Shown: positions 36,929-49,994, numbered from the stretch's first letter. The stretch is DNA of 64,000 bases from Entrophospora sp. SA101 (GCA_958430865.1 CAUDNR010000001.1:55168-119167), one strand, 5' to 3'. Numbers and translations: made by a program. Notes: generated by a model from the sequence alone, not told the origin.

Positions 36929-39900
36929 TTAAATAAAAAAAAAGTGGTAATTAGTATGCTTGAAAATTATTAAAAATTTCGGTGTAATAATATTATTGTT
37001 ATTGTTATCCTGTGAATTATCTGAATTGTGAATTAATTCATTTTTAGCAATTCGATAATATGTAAACAATGTTTGTCTCGGTGGAATCAAGTATTTTTTT
37101 GAACTAATACATAAAAGTTGTATTAGATTTTACATTAAAATTAAATATCATGATAATATATATTTATATAAATTACCTTGTTTCTTTATTTACAGGTGAT
37201 ACTGTCCATAATGGACTAATCGATGAAAATTGATACAAGTGAAATTCTGCTCTTGTTTGCAGGTTTTCAACCTGTTTGAATCATAAAGTTTACTTGATTA
37301 AAAAAGTTTTTCAGAAAAATTAAAGACAATTAAATCTATATGTATAACCTATTAGTACCTCAACACATAATATAAATTCATTCGATCCACGAGCACTTGG
37401 TCTAGTGAGCGAATTAACCTTTAATGACTGTTGAACTTGTGTATTTCGAAAATAACGGAGACTTCGATAACTCATGACCGAATCATTATCCTATCATCAA
37501 ATAAACCAGCTTATTAGCATAATAGGTTTAATATAAATGTAATTTAGGTGGTGATAAATACCTCAGATTCATAAATAAATAAAAATCTAAACATATATTT
37601 TCCAATTTTGTCTCCTCGAACCCAAATAGGTATTAGGGTATTTTTTCCTGGTGCTAACGCAAAAGATGGAAAATCACCATTTGCACCATTTTGAAGTGGT
37701 AAAGGTATATCTCTAATTTTGGAATCAAAAAAGGAATTTTTTATTCTTAATCTTTCAATGGATGCTTTCAATTCGTTAACTGCTTGGACTTCACTGTCAT
37801 TATCTTGTTAATTAATTAATTAAAAGCATATTTGTATCAAATTAATTATGTTTGATTAATATTTCATAACACACATGTATATAATATTTATGAATTAATT
37901 TTAAATGCGTATATATATATACCATATAAAGTTTTTTCCAATATTTCTGGTTCTCCAATACAGAAAAAACTTGGATGGCTCATTTTTACTCGCAAGTTTT
38001 TAAGCCCTTTTTGACCTTTATTGTTTACCTCCAAAACTACAAGGTTAACTTCTCCAGAAAGTAAAATTTCTGGAAAAGAATGAAAATCAACTTCAAGTAA
38101 TGGCATTGGAGAAGCTACCATCAGTTCTAATGATTTATCAGGTGTATAAGTTACATTAATTCTGTTTTCCTTGGTGTCATCTAAACGTTTACCGCGTTTA
38201 TTAAACTTTTTCATTCCATTAACTAAAGAATTAAGGCTATATCTAAGACCAAGAACTTTTAAAGTTCCTCGTTTCTTTGGTAAAACTCGTAAAGATATCT
38301 TTTTTTTAAAAAAAAAGCGTAAAGAAATAAAGTAAATTCATAAACACGCCCAGGTTAATAAAGAAATCATTTGATATCTTGCATCTCCTATAAATGTGTC
38401 ACCATCATTACCGTCTTTTTTTCTAGCGCATCAAGCGAAACTTCAGGAAGAATTTCTAGGTCAAAGTTATCAAATATCTTCATATGAGGTTCACCAATAT
38501 TTGTACTTTTGCTAGGCTGTGTCTTATCTTCATTAGTCATTAGTTCATTTATACTTGTTGAATTATTTTCATCATTTGATTGTGAAATATGTTCACATTC
38601 AAGCGTAATCTCATTTAAATTAATTGGATTTTGCATAGGATTTTCAAGAGTTATATGTACAAAGAAATATTCTAAAAATATTTTTTTTTATTGTCAAGTA
38701 AATTGGTTATTATCATAATCAAATTTTTCAAAAAAAAAAAAATTTTTTTTGATTAAATAAATAATAAAAACAAACCTCCAACTGCACCAACTGTTTGGCA
38801 AATATTATTTTTTAATATAGAAGGTTTTTTCCCATACTTATTAAATTCATCTATGCCTACATAAGTTTCCTCCAAATATTCTTTTTCCATTCCTTCCCAA
38901 ATTTCATCATATTCACTACATTGAGAATTTGAAAGAACTATTTTTACCAAAGAGTCTTTGATAATTGGTATTTTAAGTTCTTGAGAAACAAAATCAGGCT
39001 TTCCCCCCATATTTGTAGTATAATACTATATATAATATATATATATATATACACACATTATATATTATATTAGATTAAAAAAAATCATTATTTGGGCTAA
39101 AAATGTTAAGCACATAAAAATTACCTTATATATAGTTAAGAATTCTTTTAAATATGTATTTTGCTGATTAGGTGATTGACGACTAGTTCTCAATAATTTT
39201 AAATAATATTTAAGCGCTTTATCAAATTTACCCAAATGAAAAGATTGTTTGCCTAATGCGAAATGTATATGATCCTCGGCCAACGACCAAAAATGATCTT
39301 TAAAAACATTTGATGCTGCTAAATAACATCTATATGCATGTTCACGCTATAATAATAATAATAAATGGTCAATAATTATAGTTATAAATTAATATATATA
39401 TAATATAAATATGTAAAATAATATGAAAACGAATTGTTCTTTTTACCTGATTGCACTTTGCATAACGATGACCAGCCATAATTAGGTGAAATGCGTATTT
39501 TCTAACCATTGGTATTTGGCATCTAAGGAAAGCATAAGCGGCTTGTTCTAAAAACAATGCACTTCTAAGATCAGAGTCCTAAATATAATTTGAATTAAAT
39601 ATATACATATTCATTTTTCACAGAAATTAAATAAATTCATAATCAAATCTCATGATACTTTACCTCGCCAGCCACTCGTACCAATGCTGATGGTGCATCT
39701 TTATATAATCCTCGATATTTCAACAATTCAAAATATAATAATGTTGACTTTGTTGCATAAAAAGGCATTTTCAGAATATTAAGATATGAATTGACAGCTT
39801 GTTCAAAATGATGATCAATATCAATTCTAGAACTGATTTTTGTTAAGGCTATTAACAAACAAATACCGATCATCTCCTTTTTAAAAGGAGTTAATAGTTT

Positions 39901-41862
39901 AGTATTAGTAATATGATTATTGAATTATTTTTTATATACATATATATCTATTATTTACCTGTGCACCTGCACTATATTTCCATTCTTTATCAGCAGAAAA
40001 ATCTTTTTTTACTGTGTCATATATAGAATATGCAAATTTATAATCCCTTAACATAAAAGCATAATCTGCAAGTTTACGCATTTGTGCCTCTGGTGAATTG
40101 TAATGATATCTTTGTAGTATTAACACATCATCATTATATTAATAATGTTAACTAATTTTTATTTTTAAAAAATAATAATAGTAATAGTAATAGTAATATA
40201 ATAATTTTAAAAGGGGATTTTTTTACCTGACTAATGTATCATTTATTGGATTATTACTTTGTATTGCAAATTTTTCAGAATAAAATGATTGAGAAAGTTG
40301 TTGTTGTTGTGATTGATTAGCAGATTTTGATCCAGTACCAAAGTAACGTTTACTTGCACTAAACAATCGGCCAGTTATCCCACGTCTAGATGAAGCAACT
40401 TGTTCATTTAATGTCTGAATGTTTCTTTCCATATGTGGAATTATACTTGCTTTCACCAATTCTCGTACAAAAGACTGGATACCAATAATATCTTCACCAC
40501 TTAAATATTGCTGTCCATATGGAATCTGAGGTGGTGGAAAATCGCCAATTTCGGGAAAAGGATCATCAGAAGGTATTGCTTGTAAGATAGGATTTAATTT
40601 TATTTGATAACAATGAGTTTTAAATGAACGTCTCATCGTATCAAATTGCATCTGGGAACTATATTTTTTTTTAAAAAATTTAAACAGCAATAAATAAATT
40701 TTGAACATAATGCATTTTAACGTGGCATATTAATAATCGTCAAATAATGCACTTACTGTTCAAAGCTCACTTTATAATTATCATGTAAAAGTACATAACA
40801 TTTCAACAAATTTGGATCCATGAAACCTTTTTCATATATTGGTGCTGGATTGTCATTGTTAAACAATTCATTAGCAGTTTTTACAGGATCTGGATTTGAT
40901 GAACTTACAGCAATGATGCCTAATAATTATTAAATAAATCATACAACAATAAACGTAATAAAAGTTATGGATAATTAACATTAAGATGTGATTATTCATT
41001 AGAATCAATAGTTAATTATATGTGTGTGTGTGTAATATCAAAGGATACATGCTACAGGATGATCGAATGTCTCATGTTCAGATGCTCCCGTGAATGTAAA
41101 ATATTGTCTACGATATTCTGCATACCAAGGTGTTATATCATCTTGGTTTACTATCAGCCAATTAAAAAAAATATTTAGAAAACCATTTAAATATTTGTGA
41201 ATTAATTAATTAAAATAATTTTTACATTCTAAAAAGTCTTCAGTGACATCAGATTTTGAAGTAATGATTGGTAGTTCTTTATTCAAAGTGTTGTTGTTAT
41301 CGGTTGCAAACGATTTTATTTTTTCAGCGATTGCCTGCGAAAGAGTATCAACATTAGGTTGTTCCAAACTTAATAGATGTGCAAATCGAATTGTAAAATT
41401 TTCTAGCGTGTTTGACAATCCTTGAGAATCACGTGCAGTCACTGTTAATTATTAAAAAAAACCAAATTGTTGATATACTTAGTAAAATTGTTCAAATAGA
41501 ATAAAAAATATTTTTTCCTATCTACATGTACCTAAACAATAATTTCAAAAGCGCATTATATATCACATCCTTTGCTGTATGTGTATGATTTTCCTAATTG
41601 GGATTCTATTTTACTGACCTCTTCCCTCAATTCGATCCCCGAAAGGTTTTAACAGTGAGTAAAAATCGGGAATGTTATTAGCTTGACAAACTTGATCGGC
41701 ATCCTTGGAGGAGATTACAGCTATTTTTGGACTGAGAAAGCGAATAACAAAATCTCTTGGTGAATTACGTTTATTTTGTTGTTGCAGTAACGGCGATGTT
41801 AGCATTGGAGTTGAAGATCGAGATGAATCTTGTGTGTTTGACTGAATCGGTGAATCCATCAT
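36929..41862 (-). CDS. TRS85: TRAPP complex subunit Trs85/TRAPPC8
   Basis: This subunit defines TRAPPIII, which activates Rab1/Ypt1 for autophagy and ER-Golgi traffic. A dozen or more short-intron exons run from ATG at 41,862. Exon 1 contains FVIRFLSPKIAVISSKDADQ and IPDFYSLLKPFGD. Exon 2 begins VTARDSQGLSNTLENF. A later exon has GEDIIGIQSFVRELVKASII and RNIQTLNEQVASSRRG, then a long TPR-like solenoid (PEAQMRKLADYAFMLRDYKF, LGKFDKALKYYLKLL) and C-terminal beta-rich segments (RVKMSHPSFFCIGEPE, LAPGKNTLIPIWVRGD). The second-to-last exon ends NKET at a GTAATT donor; splicing to 37,103 gives SSKKYLIPPRQTLFTYYRI and a stop at 36,929-36,931. Without that splice the protein ends at 37,173. Family assignment is strong; small exon boundaries are not all checked. 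Confidence 0.85.
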
Positions 41863-42339
41863 TTTTTTTTGAATATTTTATTTTTAATATATACGACAAA
41901 TAATTAATTGACGATCCGTCTATGAATCAGTGAAATGTAATCACGTGACAAAATTTCAATTTTTTCAATTTTTTTCGCAAAAGATTTAATTGAACTCCTT
42001 TTTCGCACGAAGTACTCGTGACGTCATTTCGCTTTTTTAAAGTTTCGAACATATGTTCAGAATCTTCAAATACATGCTAAAAATAATGAACTAGAAGCTT
42101 CTTTCCAAATGAATTAAATCATGGATATCTAGATTTAATCAACTTCACAAAAAAAAAAGGAACTGAAATTGCAGTTAAAACAATGCTTCTATTTGTAACA
42201 CGATTTCTTGTTCAATCTTAAACTAATGAATCGAATAAAAATTTTATTCATTTTAATTGTTTCATTTGTTTTATTGTTCATTTGTTTTATTTGAATACTC
42301 AAATTAATTAGGAATAATTTGAATAATTCAATCATCAGA
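41863..42339. promoter_or_regulatory. Upstream region of TRS85
   Basis: An AT-rich sequence expected to contain the promoter; a GAATAAA/TTTATTC-rich stretch resembles that at 185-300. No defined element. Confidence 0.35.
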
Positions 42340-42473
42340 CTTTGAAACCTTTCGGCTCAGCATAAGTTCATTTTTTGGAAAGCTCGCCAGTAACCATGTT
42401 CTGATAAGCCCTATAAATTTACTGGCTGGTTTACCAAAAGAACGTCTCCATGTTGAATTGAAAGGTTTCAAAG
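42340..42473. repeat. Foldback element, 134 bp
   Basis: The outer arms CTTTGAAACCTTTC (42,340-42,353) and GAAAGGTTTCAAAG (42,460-42,473) are perfect inverted repeats. An inner CCAGTAA/TTACTGG pair extends the stem. There is no coding capacity. About 42,595-42,640 then holds a pogo-like end (GACGAGGTTTGACTGTTA). Confidence 0.65.
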
Positions 42474-42689
42474 TTGGAGTACTTTTATAAGCTTTGAAAC
42501 ATGGCGATCACTTCAAATTTAGTATTTAGCGTAATTTATGTCACGTAAAATAATTTTTTAATACTAATAAAAAAAGGGGCCAATATTTAAATCCGAAATC
42601 CGCTGTGTCGAAGTCCGCTGTGACGAGGTTTGACTGTTACTGTATACAAAAAATTTTTTTTTAAACGCGAAAGAAAAGAACTTTCCAAA

Positions 42690-43025
42690 TTTGGAAAACC
42701 AAAGTTTTAAAATAAAACTAAATAAAAGCGTCCGTGAAAAATTAAGTGAACCAGGTAAGCCTTGCTTGGCATATTACCTGTTATGTATATATTTAAAGAA
42801 CAAGTATTTTATTATATTCATTAAAATTTACAGCATATTGGATTTTGGTTTCGAAAACCATCACTGCTTGCATACTTAAAATACTTGGCACAAACAAAAG
42901 ATTCACTCCAGAAGGACAACATTCAAAGTCAGTATGTTTCGGAACTCTCCATAATCAAACGAGATTACAATAAAGCAGATGACCAATACAAAATAGTTGT
43001 AGAAGCTTTGAAAAATTTTGCAGTA
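42690..43025 (+). pseudogene. Gene fragment, unknown family
   Basis: An exon-like segment reads KPSLLAYLKYLAQTKDSLQK and continues VSELSIIKRDYNKADDQY to a GTAAGC donor at about 43,022. The upstream open segment ending GKLSEPG-like residues before GTAAGC is in an incompatible phase, so the two do not join cleanly. Probably a gene remnant interrupted by the repeats that follow. Confidence 0.3.
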
Positions 43026-43059
43026 AGCCAACTTTTTATGTGTGTGTAGCCAATGGTGT

Positions 43060-43260
43060 AGACATTCGTCTTGTTTCCCAATAGCTACGGCTCTGCGGGA
43101 TCACAACACACAAATGTTGTAACGTATTATCAACTAGTATACGGGCTATGGCTTGGTATATGAAAGGCTACGGCTCCGTTGAGAATGCATTGTTACTCTA
43201 CTAGCTAGTATGCTGGCTACGGCTACATATATGAAAGACTACGGCTCCGCTATAGATACA
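43060..43260. repeat. CTACGGCTCCG repeat block
   Basis: Two adjacent ~85-bp units share GGCTA(C/T)GGCT, ATATGAAAG(G/A)CTACGGCTCCG; a weaker third copy lies at 43,085. The block is markedly more GC-rich than the neighbourhood and lies between the flanking gene fragments. Confidence 0.6.
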
Positions 43261-43467
43261 CCACTTTGGGTTAGGGGTTAAAGTTAAAGTGAGATTTGGT
43301 TAGTATTAGATTATTAGAATGTTTATATCTTACAATGGTATATTTTTTTCCCACCAAGGATGAAAAAAAATCGGAGGAAGTACAAGATTTCCGGGGAGAC
43401 AATAATTTGAGCCAAAAAAATCAATATAATAGATAAAAAACGAAAATTAGTTGAGGTAACATACCTT

Positions 43468-43591
43468 TGAATCTTCCAGGATTAAATCCCAAGTTTCACA
43501 TAAATTTTTAGGCCAAAGGCATTGTGAACTTTTTGAAAACGGGAAATGAACGTTTAAACGATATTTCGAGAATGGTCCATAAGTCTCAGCC
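43468..43591 (-). pseudogene. Possible isolated minus-strand exon
   Basis: Between a TTTTCAAAAG acceptor and an AAAG/GTATGTT donor the minus strand reads RLAETYGPFSKYRLNVHFPF followed by SKSSQCLWPKNLCETWDL. The protein-like composition and good sites suggest a real exon, but no partner exon was found. Unknown family. Confidence 0.25.
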
Positions 43592-43597
43592 AATCTT

Positions 43598-43882
43598 TTG
43601 AAAAGAAATGAAACAAAAGAACTAGAAAGAAAAAGTGAAGATGATGAAAATGATTTTGAAGCAACCACATCAGACACCAATTTTGAATCAATGCCTAATG
43701 ATGAGATTGATATTGACTGTAATGAAATTATGAATATTAGTGATATAGAATTACATACTACATTATCACCCATTCAAAAATATCCTGATGATAAAAGTCC
43801 AAGTGATATCTGGATATTACCTTCTGGTAAATCTGTTCAAGATATTATACGTGGACAAAAGGATTTACATAAATCACAGTAA
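43598..43882 (+). pseudogene. Fragment of a lineage-type repeated protein
   Basis: The ORF is acidic at its N-terminus (KSEDDENDFEATTSD) and ends with SPSDIWILPSGKSVQDIIRG. The S-P-S-x-W-x-L-P-S-G-K pattern resembles a large family of hypothetical proteins I associate with Rhizophagus-type genomes (from memory, not checked). A short TAA follows. Probably partial. Confidence 0.35.
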
Positions 43883-44491
43883 GATTTGTATTTATTACCT
43901 TTATTATTTTTTTATTCCTTTTATAAACTAACATATATTTGTATATGCGTATAGCTCAAGTCATCTAAAACCGACTAATTTTATTCAGCATTTTTGAAGC
44001 CCATCACATGGACACGCAGAGCACTTTTGGACTCAAACTCTTCATAGTTTTATATAGTAAATTCCAAAGAATAATTCTATGAAAAGTTTGATGTAAAATA
44101 TTTATTACTTAAAAAGTTATGGTGGTTTGAATATTAGTAACTTTCTATATTTTAATAGATTATTAACTATTAAGGATGATCTTCAGCCAATTGTAGATCT
44201 TTGTAGATCATATACACTCAATATAAATATTTCCCAAACAAACTAAAATATTTTGAATAGACAATCATCAATAACTAATTCATATTGGAAACTTATTGTT
44301 AGTTTTTATTATGCATTATTTATAGGAAAATAATAAGCATTTCTTTATACATATATTCTTGAACAATAATCATTAAACAAAATTATTGTGAATGCAATAT
44401 ATATCGTCACTAATGATATATCTTTAATATCTTTATATTTAGGTATAGTAATTAATATAATATAATAATAAACATTTGACCATAAGTTATA

Positions 44492-44951
44492 ATGGCAATT
44501 GGACAAGGTAAAGGAAAAATTAGAAGTTCTAGTGTTGGAGGTAAAACTTTAAGGGGTAAAACAGTAAGAAGACAAGGTGTAAGTACTTTTAAATAAAACG
44601 GTGATCATCATTATCATTGTTATTTATTTAAGTTATTAACAATGTGAAAATAAATAAATTATTAAGAAATTATTCAAAGAAAATATTAAAAATGTGACAA
44701 GAGGAGCTATACGTAGAATGGCACGAAGAGGTGGTGTAAAAAGAATCTCAGCAGGTATCTATGATGAGGCAAGAACAGCTCTTAAAGACTTTCTATATCA
44801 TGTTCTTAGAGATGTAGTATCATATGTGGAATATGAAAACAAGAAAACGGTGATGCTCATGGATATTCTTTTCGCATTAAAACGTAGAGGGAAAACTTTA
44901 TATGGTTTTGACGTTAGATCATCAAAATCAAAATACCTTTTTCAAGAATGA
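44492..44951 (+). CDS. Divergent histone H4 variant, two exons
   Basis: Exons 44,492-44,576 and 44,680-44,951 join as CAA G/AA AAT and give 118 residues against the usual 103. The histone fold is unmistakable: [20 protein letters not shown], then [50 protein letters not shown] and YGF. By hand, about 46 of 76 fold positions match canonical H4, whereas H4 is normally near-invariant. The N-terminal tail is replaced ([18 protein letters not shown]): the K16-R17-H18-R19-K20 patch is absent and position 20 aligns with Val. The C-terminus has 12-13 extra residues ([13 protein letters not shown]) in place of GG. It has one intron, a conserved frame and no stop codon, so it appears functional. A divergent paralogue of the replication-coupled gene is the likely reading. 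Confidence 0.88.
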
Positions 44952-47459
44952 TGATTTTCATTCTAATAAATTTATATATTATTTGTATATATATAAATTC
45001 ATTATTAAAGAAAATGTAGATAGCAATAGTTATAATAATAATAAATTATTGATATATTCAAGATTTGAATACACATTGATGTTTTCCATAATCGAACATT
45101 TTATTAAGTAGATTGATTAATTGCGATCCAATCTGTATATATATATTGTTAAAATGATAACCCTCTCTCTAAGTGCATCATCATCTTCCATAAGCATGTT
45201 CAAAATAATTACGTGTAACTATTTATTTAATTAATGCATGTAACGTAAAAAAACTTTGACCCTCCCCCGTTATTTTCAAAAGTGTAATATTTACACGTAA
45301 ATCCATTCAAAAAAAAAAATTCTTTGATTTAACTTATTTTTACACCAGGAAAGATTCAGAAGCGTCAACATCATCTATAGCAGTAAACTTCTACGACTAG
45401 CATTAATAGAGTTACCATAATCGAATGACTCTTAGCCAATAAGCATAATATATTAAATCTATTAACTTTAAAAAAATATAGAAAAATAAAAATTTTAGCA
45501 CTTCATCTTTAAATCCAGATGTTTATGATCTGATTTACATTCAGCTTATTTGAATCAAAGCATAGAGAACAAACATCAATTTTACAAATATATTGACTGA
45601 GAAATTTGTTTTTGTCTTTTTTCCTCAACTTATTTATTTATGTTAACATAAATAAATAATAGAAAAACTATACCAATTCAATCAAACTGGAGTTACTCTT
45701 GAAGTAATTATATGAGAGATTTAAATTATTCACCATCAGATGGTTGGACTGGATTATGTTTTATGCAAGTTGATTAAGATCTTGTCAATTTTCTGGTTTA
45801 GTTAAAGCACCAAGAGATTCTGTGTTGGATCGATGATCATCTTCCAAATGTTGTTTTATGTTAGATACTTATTATCAAATAAGTTTTTTAAATAAATTTT
45901 TAAGATAAACATATGTACAGCATATATATACTAATAACCTAATTTTTATATTATTTATTCCTCCTGCCAAAGACCTCATATGTTAACGAACTTCATTTTA
46001 AAGGTCTTGTTTATAATGAAGGAAAAAAAGAGTGTTAAGAATATGTTGACTGCACATGATCAAGTAATAATAGAATATTAGGAAAAAAGATGTTCTTGAC
46101 AAACATTTATTGGCAGTAAAATATGGTTTGAGCAGTGATTTGATGAAAAATACAGAAGGTTATCGACGCAATTGTTTTTGATCGTTCGTTCTTCTTCACA
46201 TTTCTCATCATAGTCAAAATGAACATGATTTTAAAAGATTACAGAAAATGATAGTTTCAATTTCTAAGAAAATGCTTTGGAAGCCAAACATTATTCCTTA
46301 TCGTATAAAAGAACAAAATCTAAAATTGCAGAATTAAATGAAAATTTTCGGAAAAAATTAATTGTATCGGAATCAATAAACAGATTGCTAATACTTTTCT
46401 AAAAGAAAAAAAATAAAAAGAGACGCAAAAGCAGATCCTTTTATTATTTTACAAGAATGTAAAAGTTATCAACATCCAAATAAATCATGCGATAATTCAA
46501 ACGGTTATTCCCAAGTTGGTTGAAAAAATTATAAGTTATCATTTGGTAGCATAATAATCATAGAATCAGTATATTATTTTGCCCTGAAGTATCAAATTGT
46601 ACTTGAATAATAACGTATTAGAAAAAGCATGAAAAAGGTTTTGGGTATATATTAGTATTAGTATTAGTATAAAGTTTGGTTGATCTAATACTAATACTAA
46701 TACGACATCAATATTAAATTATACTGATTTTTCAACGATTCCGTGACACAGTGTGTGTACCTTTTCTTTTAAATTAAAATATTACGAAAAAAACAAAAAA
46801 GGGCTATGTCACATGCTGTCATATGATTGAACGACGTTTCGATAAAACCGTTTTTTCTATCACAATATACAAATGGATAGTTTTAATATCCGGATCCAAG
46901 CTCTAATGCAAGCAATAAATGCTTCTTTTGCACTCTCATCTGCTTCTAAGGTCAATGTCTGAAAAGATTCCGTTTGATTGTAATGAGACGGTTTCTCATG
47001 CAAGAAAGATCTCATTCTCTTGACGATTCAATCCAGTAATCAAACTCGAGTCTGCTACTGATAATGAATCAAACTAGCTCGTTAGAATATTATCGCATGA
47101 AAACCATCCAATCCAACATTAATTGTTTCTCGTTTATTTATTTTTGCAGTTGCCTCAAAAGAAGTTTAAGATATCCTCTTGTACTAATGAATATGGTAGA
47201 ACCAAAGTCGTTACACTTTTAGGTTCATGTGATGAGACATAATTGATTATTTTATAACTTAATCCTTTATTTTTCATCGGTTTTTATATAGATTTGGTCA
47301 TCTCCAGCCGTCAGAATTCTTTTATTAAGAGCCTCAGAATCGCTCTATATATTTTGAGTTATATTGATTGTGCTTGTGAAACAATTTGAACGTGATCTAC
47401 TTATTACTAATCACAAAATAGTTTTTCTTTAATTAAATTGAGCACTTTTTAATTGAAAA
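44952..47459. other. Gene-poor stretch with decayed coding remnants
   Basis: About 46,160-46,620 contains interrupted protein-like segments (DAKADPFIILQECKSYQHPN, YKLSFGSIIIIESVYYFALK) with several stops. A hairpin of TATTAG repeats lies at 46,650-46,703 (18-bp arms). No intact gene is seen. Confidence 0.4.
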
Positions 47460-48356
47460 ATGTATAAATCACAAGCTTTTAATAATAACGAATTTGACGA
47501 TAATTCAGAACATGAAGAGGAAATAGAACAAGATGAAGAGGAAACATTTGCAGCGACAGTAAACTTTAATTATAAACCAGAAGTAAAAGCCGTCTTTTGC
47601 TGTCAAATAGATCGTGACATTCACAATGATGGCTCAATTATCTCCATTGAAAGTGCTCAAAAAACCACCGATAATAATGGGAGTTCATTCATTACATATA
47701 CCATCAAAATTGAGGTTAATTGGTTAAATTCTTTATAATGTTCAATTAATTGATCAAGTTGATAAATTTTTTATTTTATTTATTTCAACAATTGAAATAG
47801 TTTCTTTTAATTCAATAATTATTAGGAACAAGAAGTCAAAAGGCGTTATTCTGAATTTGAATCATTACGAAAAGTGATGATGAAGTTATATCCAACGTTA
47901 ATTGTTCCACCGATACCAGAGAAACATTCAATTGGTTAATAGTTTTAAACGGTTATGGTTTTTAATTACTTTTTGTCAGTTCAGATCTTTGAATTAAATG
48001 GAATTTGCTTTTTTTATCAAGCTGATTATGCGACTATGCAAACTAAAGCAAAGGAAGATATGACAATAATTGAAAAAAGAAAAAGGATGTTACAAACTTT
48101 CTTAAATCGTGTAGCTAAACATCCTCAACTTTCGAGTGAACATGTATTCCATCGTTTCTTGGAACCTAATGTTTCTTGGGTATTTAAATTCTATTATAAA
48201 ATACATTTGTTTATATTTCGGTAAAAATTAACTAACACGCGCTCACACATCTATATTGGTGTAGAATGAAGTGCTTCACTCACCTCCATTATCTAATCTC
48301 CCAAAAAATATTCTTCAAGTGTCACCCGCAAATCTTTCATCCCAACCTTTGAATTC

Positions 48357-48412
<56 letters not shown>

Positions 48413-49735
48413 CACCATCAACAACAACTCAACTTCCTACTCCTAGCTATCAAGGTGTATTAAAAAATCCAGATAAACGTTTTGTCGACTCTGAAAATTT
48501 TACTAGTAAATTTGCTTATCATATTGGTCAAAGTATGGAAAAAACTAATAGAAGAACTTGGAAACGTTTAAATGGTAGAAGTTTATTATTTATCGGTCTC
48601 CTTTCTTTTTTAAAAAAGATTCTCGTTTTTCAATTCATATGATACTTACTTTAATTTTGTAAAGATTTATCTAGTGATTATTCTGAATTAGGTGCTGTTT
48701 ATAACGGTTTCAGTTTAAATGAGAGTGATCATGATGATCTTGCTAGCGCTATTGAAAAAGTAGGTCAGGCAGTGGATTCATCTTATATGGCAACAAGTGA
48801 ACTAGTAGGTTTTCATGATTAATTCAAACTAACATGGATTAATATTAGGTTATTTATTAATAATTATGTCTTTTTTGAAGACTTCATCCCTTGAATCTGA
48901 ATTTAATGAACCACTACAAGAATATTCACAATATGCTCAAGCAATTAAACAAGTTTTAAAATATAGACATTTAAAGCACTTGCAAATGGAACTTACCAGT
49001 GAAACACTTGAAAAGCAAAAAATAACTTTAGAAAATTTGGAAAGGTCTGAACAAGAAGCTAGAAGATTAGAGGAGGCCTTAAACAAAGAACGTGGCGTTC
49101 AAGACTCTAACGCTCGACATTTCAATGCGATTGAAGAAATTAACACTGATATAAATAACAATGATAGTAATGGTCATTTTGACTATCTATCACAAAATGG
49201 TGATATCTCAGCTACATCATCTGCTCTTGGGGGGTCAAAATCTCAGAAAAGAAATAGCAGTAGCTCTAAACTTCTTTCAGTTCTTAGTCATAAAATTCAC
49301 GGTATTATGGATGTGGATCCAGAAGCTACAAGAAGAAACAGAATTGGTAGAACCCGTGACTCCATAATTCAAGTAAATATTTTTACCAACTGAGTTAAAA
49401 CAAATGAAAAATAATTTTAACACGTTTTCTTTTTTCTTGAAAAAGCTGGACGAAGCAGTAATTACAACTACTGAGGATTTAAAAAATATATCAGTTTCTA
49501 TCCAGAACGATTTAGACCGTTTTCAATGTCAAAAAGTATGCGATATCAGAGACATGTTGATTGCCTATGCAAAAAATCACATCGAGTGGTGTCAAAAGGT
49601 TTTTTTTTTTAATTCATATAAAAATGTTAAGCAATATTTTATTTATGCCTTCCCAAAATAACCATATAAAATATTTTTCAGAATCTTAATAGCTGGGAGG
49701 AAGCAAAGGCAGAAGTTGAAAAGGTTCAAACCTAA
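47460..49735 (+). CDS. SNX41: Sorting nexin Snx41/Atg20-like (PX-BAR)
   Basis: This protein binds phosphatidylinositol 3-phosphate on endosomes and dimerises through a BAR domain for retrieval and selective autophagy. Eight exons run approximately 47,460-47,714, 47,826-47,936, 48,022-48,179, 48,265-48,578, 48,665-48,807, 48,883-49,373, 49,445-49,597 and 49,682-49,735. After an acidic N-terminus the PX domain has [46 protein letters not shown] and [13 protein letters not shown]. Next comes [16 protein letters not shown], a CAG/CAA-encoded run of about 17 glutamines, [12 protein letters not shown] and coiled-coil BAR helices ([33 protein letters not shown]). The end is [15 protein letters not shown]. 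All junction phases examined agree. An insert of about 60 Asn/Ser-rich residues splits the BAR region, as in other fungal members. Confidence 0.92.
48358..48411 (+). repeat. CAG/CAA polyglutamine tract
   Basis: An uninterrupted run of Gln codons, mostly CAG with scattered CAA, inside exon 4 of the sorting nexin gene. It lies in the linker between the PX domain and the BAR region. Confidence 0.9.
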
Positions 49736-49984
49736 ATATTTATGGTTTCACTAATTATATACATATATATATTATTGAAACATTCTTAGATTTCTTAGAT
49801 TTCTTAGATTACAATATAGGATGTCTGATTTTTTTTTTCTTTTATAGTTATCCTAGTGGGTTTAGCTATTGCAGAAGGAATATTATTGCAGACTGTTTGG
49901 TCATGTGATTTACAGTAGTATTGTCATATATATTAGTTAACATCCAATTTTTTTCTGAGTATTTCTTCATCATACCAATCACCA

Positions 49985-49994
49985 NNNNNNNNNN
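49985..49994. other. Assembly gap (10 N)
   Basis: Ten N characters. The true distance is unknown, and the flanks share no visible overlap. Confidence 0.98.

Noticed and set aside
46650..46703. Transcription terminator hairpin
   Set aside because: TATTAG repeats form a palindrome by simple-sequence symmetry, and rho-independent terminators do not apply to this eukaryotic sequence.
48358..48411. A pathogenic-type CAG repeat expansion
   Set aside because: It is a short coding polyglutamine linker, common in fungal sorting nexins and other proteins with low-complexity linkers.
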